Assembly: GCA_024509875.1 (NCBI GenBank)
Contig: JAMPIV010021219.1
Coordinates: forward strand, 62,001 to 126,000
Source: Oreohelix idahoensis
Taxonomy: Eukaryota > Mollusca > Gastropoda > Stylommatophora > Oreohelicidae
Direction: 5' to 3'
Length of the DNA stretch: 64,000 nucleotides
A program made the translations under genes and the position numbers. Positions 56,086 through 64,000 of the stretch are shown here, in pieces. The notes beneath the pieces were generated by a model that saw only the letters and a list, made by a program, of their open reading frames with translations, was not told the origin of the DNA and made no database searches. Positions within the stretch are counted from its first letter, which is position 1. Each line of letters opens with the position of its first letter.

Positions 56086-56797
56086 AAAGGAAGAAAAATA
56101 CGTATGTAAGAAAAGCCCAGGCACGAATTCATTAAAGCTTTTAATCAACTTAATGACAGTAATTTTGTTGTCAGTTCAAGTACCCGCTTGTAAAATGTGT
56201 TTAACGCAGAAGAAAATGCAAAACAAACACAACATCCAAAGTGGCAGCGGGCGACTGCTGTGAACAGTTTAGGGTTGAGTGCAAATTATCAAAATTACAC
56301 TAAACAGTTTTAATCTCTAACGAACAAGTCGGACAATTTTTTTTTTTTTTAATGGGGCCATTTATTTTCTGTCTAACTCGGCATGGATTGACAGGGAAGT
56401 AGCAGGGAAGACAGTAAACGGGGGGAGCCCTTAGACTGCATACATATTGTCTTATATGAGATATAGTCAGAACTGTGAATAAGCATTCTCGAAATTGGCA
56501 GTAGCAGGCCAGACAAAATTAAGCTACTGCAGTGACTTTCTTTGACTTTATCTTCGGTCCGGGACAACTTACAGGAGTCGGTGAAATGTGAGAACAACAG
56601 AATGTGTATGTCCACGAAATCTTATACGGTTTCAGCCGCGCTTGTGTGGTAGTTAGACTGATAACTAGATCGGTTGGAGAGTAGCTTTATTCATACGGTC
56701 CCACTACCTGTTGCCAGGAATGACATTATGACAACCCCAGCCCTCCGTATTCAAAGTACTTTACAATAAGCATATTCTGCATTGAAATAGTAGGACA
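56086..56797. other. Unassigned DNA
   Basis: No gene is recognised; a T run lies at 56336-56350. Confidence 0.4.
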
Positions 56798-58345
56798 AAA
56801 TCACTAATGTGGGACTGATAACAAGATCACTAACGTGGAACTGATGACAAGATCACTAATGTGGAACTGATGACAAGATCACTAATATGGAACTGATGAC
56901 AAGATCATTAATGTGGAACTGATAACAAGATCACTAATGTGGAACTGATGACAAGATCACTAATGTGGAACTGATGACAAGATCAGCCGAAAGGAAGCCA
57001 CTGACATGAGTTGGGGCACTGTACAAAGGATGGCCACCGACCGAGCAAAGTGGAATCAATTTGTTGTTGCCCTACAAGACGCCACTAGGCGTGATGGCCA
57101 CTGACTGCTTTGACGGTCGGCAGCTAAGGATCAAAGAAGAAGAAGAAGAAGAAGAAGAAGAAGAAGAAGATGACAAGATCACTAATATGGAACTGATGAC
57201 AAGATCATTAATGTGGAACTGATGACAAGATCATTAATGTGGAACTGATGACAAGATCATTAATGTGGAACTGATGACAAGATCACTGACGTGGAACTGA
57301 TGACAAGATCACTGACGTGGAACTGATGACAAGATCACTGATGCGGAACTGATGACAAGATCACTAATGTGGAACTGATGACAAGATCACTGACGTGGAA
57401 CTGATGACAAGATCACTAATGTGGAACTGATGACAAGATCACTAATGTGGAACTGATGACAAGATCACTAATGTGGAACTGATGACAAGATCACTGATGT
57501 GGAACTGATGACAAGATCACTGATGTGGAACTGATGACAAGATCACTAATGTGGAACCGATGACAAGATCACTAATGTGGAACTGATGACAAGATCACTA
57601 ATGTTGAACTGAGGACAAGATCACTAATGTGGAACTGATGACAAGATCACTAATGTGGAACTGATGACAAAATCACTAATATGGAACTGATGACAAGATA
57701 ACTAATGTGGAACGGATGACAAGATCATTAATGTGGAACTGATGACAAGATCACTAATGTGGAACTGATGACAAGATTACTAATGTGGAACTGATGACAA
57801 GATCACTAATATGGAACTGATGACAAGATCACTGGTAAGGAACTGATGACAAGATCACTAATGTGGAACTGATGAAAAGATCACTGATGTGGAACTGATG
57901 ACAAGATCACTGATGTGGAACTGATGACAAGATCACTAATGTGGAACTGATGACAAGATCACTAATGTGGAACTGAGGACAAGATCACTAATGTGGAACT
58001 GATGACAAGATCACTAATGTGGAACTGATGACAAAATCACTAATGTGGAACTGATGACAAGATCACTAATGTGGAACTGATGACAAGATCACTAATGTGG
58101 AACTGATGACAAGATCACTAATGTGGAACTGATGACAAGATCACTAATGTGGAACTGATGACAAGATCACTAATGAGGAACTGATGACAAGATCACTAAT
58201 GTGGAACTGATGACAAGATCACTAATGTGGAACTGATGACAAGATCACTGATGTGGAACTGATGACAAGATCACTAATGTGGAATTGATGACAAGATCAC
58301 TAATGTGGAACTGATGACAAGATCACTAATGTGGAACTGATGACA
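56798..58345. repeat. 26-bp satellite array
   Basis: About 52 units of ACTAATGTGGAACTGATGAC then AAGATC. Variants include ACTGATGTGG, ACTGACGTGG and ATTAATGTGG. It is interrupted by a short LINE 3' end at about 56985-57166. Confidence 0.96.
56985..57166 (+). mobile_element. LINE family R, minimal 3' end with (AAG)n
   Basis: About 160 bp of the LINE R 3' end (AGTTGGGGCACTGTACAAAG, then CCACTGACTGCTTTGACGGT) ending in about 12 AAG repeats, inserted in the 26-bp satellite. GATGACAAGATCA is present on both sides, but the host repeat makes that uninformative. About 23 bp of non-satellite filler (GCCGAAAGGAAGCCACTGAC) precede the LINE sequence. Confidence 0.85.
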
Positions 58346-58630
58346 AGAACCAGACTTGGACCAGTGGAGAAACAGGTGAGAAGAGGACGCTGACGTTGGG
58401 TGGGAAACACAATGAGAAACTTGATAACAATACAAGGCAGTTCCTGTTCTAGAATCACCAGCGTAAGAGAGGTAGAGGAGACCTAAAGACAAATGGAGAA
58501 GGGATTTGGAGACAGACAAGAAAGGGATAAAGAATATATGAAAAGATTTGAAGTGGATGACACAGGACAGACATTTATGGCATAGATCTGATGGCCGGCC
58601 AATGCTCCTTAAAAAGTTGAAGCGTAATGA
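58346..58630 (+). pseudogene. Decayed LINE C-terminal remnant
   Basis: Broken frames give RGRGDLKTNGEGIWRQTRKG and TQDRHLWHRSDGRPM. These resemble the GRPKxxWRRxxExD and AQDRxxWR blocks at the C-terminus of RTE-type and related LINE proteins. It is frameshifted and partial. The third possible LINE lineage in the window. Confidence 0.5.
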
Positions 58631-58681
58631 ATATTCCATCTCCATTCCTCTTTGCTTGTTCTTGTAGAATCTAAGCATCTA

Positions 58682-59282
58682 TACTACTGGACAAAAGTTA
58701 AGGGCCGCCATTCAGTTTAGACAAGATTTATATAATTCTTCCTGAGCAGGGTCGATTTTCCAAATGTCCGGTAGCTTGAAATCTCTCAAGAAGTCTCTGA
58801 ATGGTAGAGTGGGACACTGCTAAACGTCTTGCAACATGACGAACAGATTGGCCATCCTTAATCCATGCCATGGCTCGACCACGGTCTACAGTGCTGAGAC
58901 TTCTCCTTGGTGGCATGGTTAATGCAGTGATCACTTCGACCACTTGTCATACTGATTTATTGCATACCAACGGTGAACACTCTTTACCGATGATCATTTT
59001 CCACGTGCATTCAAATTCAACTCACTTTTTCACCTTTTGAACTAGTGGGGCGTGCTGCAAAAACCACGAGTTTTTGCAGCAACAATGGCAATTTTCACGT
59101 GCGGGTTAAAGTGACCCAGTTTTTGGACATTTTAAAAAATTAACCTAGTGCACACAGAAATGTATACACATTTCTCTGAGCTCAGTTTTAATGACATTTT
59201 CACTTGTCTTTACAGTTTGCCAATCAATTATATAAACCTTGTCTAAACTGAATGGGGGCCCTTAACTTTTGTCCAGTAGTAT
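58682..59282 (-). mobile_element. Tc1/mariner deletion derivative with intact inverted repeats
   Basis: A 601-bp element with TIRs of about 57 bp: TACTACTGGACAAAAGTTAA at 58682 and its reverse complement ending at 59282. They differ at only a few positions and are flanked by TA on both sides. Inside, on the minus strand (58943-58728), is the start of a Tc1-type transposase: MPPRRSLSTVDRGRAMAWIK, then ARRLAVSHSTIQRLLERF, a helix-turn-helix N-terminal DNA-binding domain. The DDE catalytic part is missing. It is non-autonomous but carries the sites a Tc1 transposase would bind. Confidence 0.92.
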
Positions 59283-59287
59283 ATTTA

Positions 59288-59540
59288 GCAGAGTTGTTGC
59301 AACACTTGCCTCTCGCAGCAAGGTTACTGGTTTTCAGGTTCAAAGCATGGTACCATCACTCTCCAGTCTACCCAGCTGTATATGGGTACCTGACTTTTCT
59401 CTTGAGCGAGGGAAGGCAAAAGGGGCGAGCAAGGGAACTGGCCATACAACCTCATAAAAGTGAGAACTAGTAAAATGAAGTCTCTAACACTTCACTTCAC
59501 TACAACATCATCTGCTAAGTGACTACCTTTAACTTCACCA
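59288..59540 (+). mobile_element. tRNA-derived SINE, family A, copy 4
   Basis: TTTTCAGGTTCAAAGC (B-box-like), then CCAGCTGTATATGGGTACCT, then CTCTAACACTTCACTTCACT. Its head is cut by the Tc1 element on its left, which is therefore younger if it inserted into the SINE. Confidence 0.75.
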
Positions 59541-59599
59541 TGAATAATCTAGCTTCAAGCCATCTGTCCATCCACTTATTATGGTTTTCCACCTACCAC

Positions 59600-59852
59600 T
59601 TACAGCATCCGATTGACTGAGTGATTACAGCGCTGCTCCCTCGTGGCAAGGGCGCAGTGTTCTAATCCCGGTGTCGACACGCTCCAGTTTACCCAGCTGT
59701 AAATGGGTACCTGACTTTAAGTTAGGGAAGGAAAAGGCAGCGAGGAAGGGAACTCGTCTCGATGCTGGACCTAGTATTGTGAAGTCTCTAACGCTTTACT
59801 TTCCTACGACAGTATCTGCTATGGGACAACCTTGACCTTTACCTACCACTTG
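59600..59852 (+). mobile_element. tRNA-derived SINE, family A, copy 5
   Basis: The head ends at GTTCTAATCCCGG (B-box-like). Then CCAGCTGTAAATGGGTACCT, CTCTAACGCTTTACTTTCCT and TATCTGCTATGGGACAACCT. Confidence 0.75.
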
Positions 59853-59924
59853 CCAAAAAGACATCCATAAAAAGCCTATCCTCCTGGTTGAACAACAACC
59901 ATTTAAGTGGAAATGCGGTTGTAA

Positions 59925-59928
<4 letters not shown>

Positions 59929-59961
<33 letters not shown>

Positions 59962-60022
59962 GGGTGGGGGGGGTGGCGGGGGGGGGAGGGGGGGGGGGGG
60001 TGGAGGGCGGGGGGTGGGGGAA
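59929..60022. repeat. Long poly(G) tract with T/C interruptions
   Basis: About 90 bp almost entirely G, with GTGGGTGGGG-type breaks. Confidence 0.97.
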
Positions 60023-60229
60023 GGAAAGAGAAGGGTTAATTTTCTGTGTTTTATTATTGTTGTAGATCAGTGATTTGGAAATAAACATGTTCATCACAGG
60101 CAGGTAATAGTTACTACCAGGTCATTCATTCTCTGGCGACCTTACATTTCAAAATTGAAGGAAGAAAAAGCAATGTTTTAAAAGCGATATAGAAAATAAA
60201 TCCACATTGTCAACACAAGACACCACGCT

Positions 60230-60358
60230 GTGTGGTTGTCGGGGATCTGTGTGGTTGTCGGGGATCTGTGTGGTTGTCGTGGACCTGTGGTTGTCGGGGA
60301 TCTATGTGGTTGTCGGGGATCTGTGTGGTTGTCGGGGATCTGTGTGGTTGTCGGGAAC
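60230..60358. repeat. 19-bp tandem repeat
   Basis: Six to seven units of GGGGATCTGTGTGGTTGTC; one is shortened. Confidence 0.93.
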
Positions 60359-61289
60359 ATATGTAGAAACGCAGAAAGAATAAAGCTATGACGTCCAGGT
60401 GCCCTTAGAAGCGACTATTGTGACGTTTGTGCCTGGGCTTGACTACTCCATGATGTGGAACAATATGCTTCAGACACAAACACTGCAAGTGAATATTAAG
60501 TGGTCTGGTTGCTTCAATAGTGGCCCCCGTGCTCCATGAGTAGTAGCATACACACACACACACACACACACTCAAAGCCAATACGTCATCGAAGTCAACA
60601 TTAATATTTGACAATATGTCACAGATTTTCTTGTCATTATTTTTATTATCTACATCTACTCATGGCTTCTAAGCCTCATTCACCTCTGTGCCTCCTCCCC
60701 CCGATAGTCACTATTAGCTAGAAAAACGGTACTTTACCACCTTACTGTGGCCCCCTAGAAATATGGCATAGTCCACGTTGAGAGCCACTGGTCTACATCC
60801 GCGTTAACGTTCGTCCAATATCACAAGGTCTCATTCATTGTCACTACATATTCAAGACCTATAGGTAACCAAGACAACAACAAAAACCCATGACATATGA
60901 CCGTGCCATGTAGAAAAAGACTCACACCACACATTAATTTTGAACGGGGACGTAGGCTAGGCTACATCCGTTATGATTTTCAGTTTTTGCATAACTGATG
61001 TGACTACAGTAGTAGACGAACTTCAATAATTTAGTGTAGATCAGAATGTGTCAGTTACAATGGTGGGAAGTCATGGGCGTCGCTAAATTGGTAACCATTA
61101 CACTTTTCGCCATAATTGACCCATCCAAGGCGCGCCTCATCACACATAGGTAGAGTTTAAGCGCTATTATTTTTTTTATCTTGGTATTTTTAACTTTTAA
61201 AGTTGTTACCACAGAAACAAACATTTAGCAAAAATGTGTGCAGGATTACGTATGCAGGTGTATACGTCTCCTAAATTACAAGCAGTTCC
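60359..61289. other. Unassigned DNA
   Basis: No gene is recognised. (CA)n lies at 60550-60572. Confidence 0.4.
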
Positions 61290-61290
61290 C

Positions 61291-61345
<55 letters not shown>

Positions 61346-61346
61346 A
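61290..61346. repeat. Long poly(C) tract
   Basis: About 55 uninterrupted C. Confidence 0.98.
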
Positions 61347-62582
61347 TCCGAGAGCTCAGATGTTTGAGACGATGGGTAAAATTGTGCACCTATGGCTGAG
61401 GTCAGGACCCCTCCTCCAGGAGATGAGGCCCAGCCCAGTTCTGCTAGTTTCCCCACTCATAGGGCCTGGCTATAGGCCCTCACACACAACATCAGATGAA
61501 GCAACACTATGAGTTTGTTTAGACCGGAATGACAGACGATGAGAAACAAACAGGATTTGACTACTTACGGAAATAAAGTAATGCACTTCTGCCCAAAGTT
61601 GTCCAGTTTTCAAATGTCGTAAATGGCTCACAGTTGTCACGTGTTGTTTACTCCTGAATATTTTGACATCTACCAGGCAGAGATAGCCATTATAATGAAG
61701 ACTAAAAATGAAGTAACCTAGAAACTCACAGTCTTGTTGACAGCACAACTTAGATGTAAAAACACAATCGGGTTTATTTCCAATATCAATTAAAGAAGAT
61801 TAAACTTCAGTTTAATTTGGAAAACATGAACACGGCACTTTTCCAGGACGCGACACATGAAGGCTTACACGCCAGACTGCTACAAACTTCATGTAACTGT
61901 CACTGGAAATTATGAAATCCAACAGGCTTGACCTTACAATCCTCAGGAAGTAGGGCCAGGGAACAGAAGCACAAAGAGCAACTTAACAACTTCTTTCCCT
62001 TATCATTTTCAACCCTCTTCCTTCCCTTATCCAGCTATTTTTGAATTTTTGAACTCGTCTGATTCGCTGGGACGAGGCAGACGTGCCGAGCGAGGCAGCG
62101 AGGGCAGCCGAGGCCAGAGGGAGGCAAAGGAAGAGAGACTGCGTCAGTGTTGTGTTTGCCGTGAACAGTGCGGTGACAGCAGATCGCGGGAATGTACAGC
62201 AAGCTCATGGCGGTACTAACGGTGACGCCCGATTACAACTACCAATATTACCAAACAGAAAATCACCAATAGTGATTGCCCGCGTTCTTTAAAAGGTTTT
62301 AGCTCAATTATTTAGAGACAAAATGTGATGAGTCCTCTCGATGCGAGTTAAGTTCGTATGACGGCCCAAAAAGTTAACTGTTCTCATGTTCTATTCTTAA
62401 TTTTGACGACAGGGGACTAGTGGTTACACGAGGGTGGTCTACAAAAAACATGTCAGAAGTGTCACACATAGTCGTCCATCGTCCTAGTTTCGACATTTTA
62501 AAATCAGGGTCTTCGTACCCTTTGAAATGTCAAAGTTCATATCGCTTTTTTATTTTACTTATTAAGGCAGAATTGGAACGCT
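61347..62582. other. Unassigned DNA including a GC-rich patch
   Basis: No gene is recognised. 62065-62300 is more GC-rich than its surroundings and has an open frame (62083-62292) with no domain I know. It could be a first exon or 5' region of something outside recognition, but there is nothing to support that. Confidence 0.35.
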
Positions 62583-63105
62583 TAAAAACTTAAGGAGAGG
62601 AAACCCGAGGCCTGTAAACAGTAAATAAATAATACACAACTGTATGTTTCAGGGAGCCGCGGTAGCATAGTGGTTAGTGCATTGGCTTCCTAGCTCAGTG
62701 GTCTATGGTTCGATCCCCCAGATGATGTGGAATTTTTTTTAAGGCCGCAAACGGCTCCTGGGTCGACCCAGCCCTAACTGGGTACCAGAGCAACTTCTGA
62801 GAAGGTTAAGGCGGCCGGCGTGATGCTGACCACATCATCCCTAGTGTGTGCCGATGTCAAGAAAATATGGGCCTAACACCATTTTCCCAATATGCCTCAA
62901 TGGGCGTGTAATGGGATCCTTTACCTGTATGTTTCAGGTACTCGTAAGAAATAAAGGAGAAGGGTAGACAACAGTAAAAACAACAACAGAAGTGATGGAT
63001 TTACAGGGAATCGAACCCAAGACCTTCCAAACGACAACACCGCCTAGCTATGGGAGCGAATCATTACTATCCTCTCAGCCAACTAGGCACTATAAAAATA
63101 ATTTA
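62583..63105 (-). mobile_element. SINE family C, host of a SINE B insertion
   Basis: On the minus strand: an A-box region AGTTGGCTGAGAGGATAGTA, a tRNA-like middle (CTAGGCGGTGTTGTCGTTTG), the B box GGTTCGATTCC, AATCCATCACTTCTGTTGTT, and the tail crossing into 62583-62653 (GAAACCCGAGGCCTGTAAAC on the plus strand). It is split by SINE B at 62654-62924. Confidence 0.82.
62654..62924 (+). mobile_element. tRNA-derived SINE, family B, full copy with TSD
   Basis: Bounded by the 14-bp duplication CTGTATGTTTCAGG (62640-62653 and 62925-62938), length 271 bp. Head: A box around TAGCATAGTGGTTAGTG and B box GGTTCGATCCC. Body: GGGTACCAGAGCAACTTCTG, GGCGTGATGCTGACCACATC, CCAATATGCCTCAATGGGCG. There is no poly(A) tail; it ends GGGATCCTTTAC. 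Confidence 0.9.
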
Positions 63106-63106
63106 A

Positions 63107-63200
63107 AAAATAGGCACTACTTCTGTTGTTTTTTTCTGTTGTCTAATCTTTTACTTTTTTATTTCACACGAGTGCCTGAAACATACCTTTGTGTATGTTC
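63107..63200 (+). mobile_element. SINE family C, body part in opposite orientation
   Basis: TAGGCACTACTTCTGTTGTT and then CACGAGTGCCTGAAACATAC: family C body, head-to-head with the copy on its left. Confidence 0.65.
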
Positions 63201-63212
63201 AGAAATGGAACG

Positions 63213-63288
63213 CCTGGAACAGTGATTCTCACAATAATGGGGCATGAGGGCTTGGAACAGTGATTCTCACAATGGTGGGGCATGAGGG
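63213..63288. repeat. 38-bp direct duplication
   Basis: TGGAACAGTGATTCTCACAA then a TGGGGCATGAGGG end, present twice in tandem. Confidence 0.85.
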
Positions 63289-63419
63289 AATGTCAGCGTA
63301 GGTTGTAGCTCTAAAAGGACGACAAATTATCCTCCTGAAAGAAAATGTCATTCGTGAATTCGGAACGGCTTTTATTTTCTGATAACAACTGATATTAGTA
63401 TTATTAGTATCATCATCAT

Positions 63420-63460
63420 TTATCTCTACACCCCAAGGTTGAAGAAGAGCGACTAAATGA
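63420..63460 (+). mobile_element. RTE-like LINE 3'-end remnant
   Basis: CTCTACACCCCAAGGTTGAA, then GAGCGACTAAATGAG parallels the last 40 bp of the RTE-like copies (CTCTACACCCCTGGGTAGAA then GAACGACTAAGTA). Very short. Confidence 0.4.
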
Positions 63461-63539
63461 GTGTGATTATTATTATCTCACTGTAGTTAAAATTATAGTA
63501 TAATTATTAAAACAAGGACAGGTGCTCTGTGTACATAAG

Positions 63540-63925
63540 AAATATATTTCTGTTCCTGTGTGAATATGTGTGTACATGTCTGTGAGAATGTGTGTGTATA
63601 CATGTCTGTGTGAATGTGTGTGTATGTAGTATAGTGTACCAACACTGTACATGTTTTTTGTGTGAATGCATGCGTCTATGCAGCCTGTGTGCAAACGCCG
63701 TTTTTGTCTTTGTGTGAATATGATCTGTGTACCAACACTGTACTTGTCTTTGAATGTGTAAGGATGTGTGAGTGTGTATGTGTAGTCTGTGTACAAACAC
63801 TGTACCGCTTTTTGAGTGAATGTGTGTGTGTGGTATGTGTACCAACACTGTAATGTTTTTGTGTGAATGTGTGTGTGTGAATATGTACTCTGTGTGTAGT
63901 CTGTGTACCAACACTGAAACATGTC
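63540..63925. repeat. GT-rich minisatellite
   Basis: Five to six diverged units of about 60-70 bp, each with GTGTACCAACACTGTA, a TTTTTGTGTGAATG stretch and GTGTG runs. Minus-strand open frames rich in HTHTHS are artefacts. Confidence 0.85.
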
Positions 63926-64000
63926 TTACTAGTCAAAAATTATGGACAGTTTTTATTGTTTTTTTTAAATGTAATTGCCTGAAAAACTTCACTTGTCAAT

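Noticed and set aside
62083..62292. GC-rich frame as a possible host exon
   Set aside because: No domain, splice context or conservation that I can show; left as unassigned.

Overview
The window is eukaryotic, repeat-dominated intergenic DNA, and I recognise no host protein-coding gene, rRNA gene or true tRNA gene. The mix suggests an invertebrate, probably a lophotrochozoan such as a mollusc: RTE-type LINEs, several tRNA-derived SINE families, a Gmr1-type Ty3/gypsy element, hAT, Tc1 and Tigger relatives, and many short-unit satellites. The taxon is an inference; nothing here is diagnostic.

Layout. 1-1137 is a decayed RTE-like LINE. 1440-10190 holds satellites with 21, 32 and 30 bp units, a dispersed repeat inserted into a palindrome (6021-6376), a Tigger1-like DNA transposon end (7359-7631), a long (TA)n, a SINE and CA-rich repeats. 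10985-17815 is one 47-bp satellite of about 145 copies. 17926-42545 is a pair of related 28-bp satellites that have been opened by four insertions starting TG and ending CA, each with an exact 5-bp target-site duplication (TSD), and by one LINE. Three of the four look like solo LTRs or LTR-like pieces (18234-19271, 19354-22095, 23977-26326). The fourth is a 16-kb LTR retrotransposon (26408-42420). 42560-51620 has a 48-bp satellite, a 2.4-kb LINE on the minus strand with a 13-bp TSD, and 31-, 86- and 37-bp tandem repeats. 52154-64000 has an hAT transposase C-terminus, a SINE split by an RTE LINE, 53- and 26-bp satellites, a Tc1 deletion derivative with intact inverted repeats, more SINEs, and long poly(G)/poly(C) tracts.

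The most unusual object is the 16-kb LTR element. Its two 1.33-kb LTRs appear to differ only in a few simple-run lengths, and it is flanked by the TSD GTGTG. Between the LTRs lie two convergent, similar but non-identical gag-pol sets: one on the plus strand (29278-34238) and one on the minus strand (41083-36797). Both have the order Gag, protease, integrase, reverse transcriptase, RNase H. That is the Gmr1-like arrangement, with integrase ahead of RT, unlike ordinary Ty3/gypsy elements. The minus set has lost the front of gag exactly at the 3' LTR boundary. All four reading-frame breaks in the two sets are consistent with one extra base in a homopolymer, so some or all may be assembly errors.

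Limits: alignments were made by eye, family names rest on motifs and memory, and repeat edges can be off by tens of bases except where a TSD fixes them.
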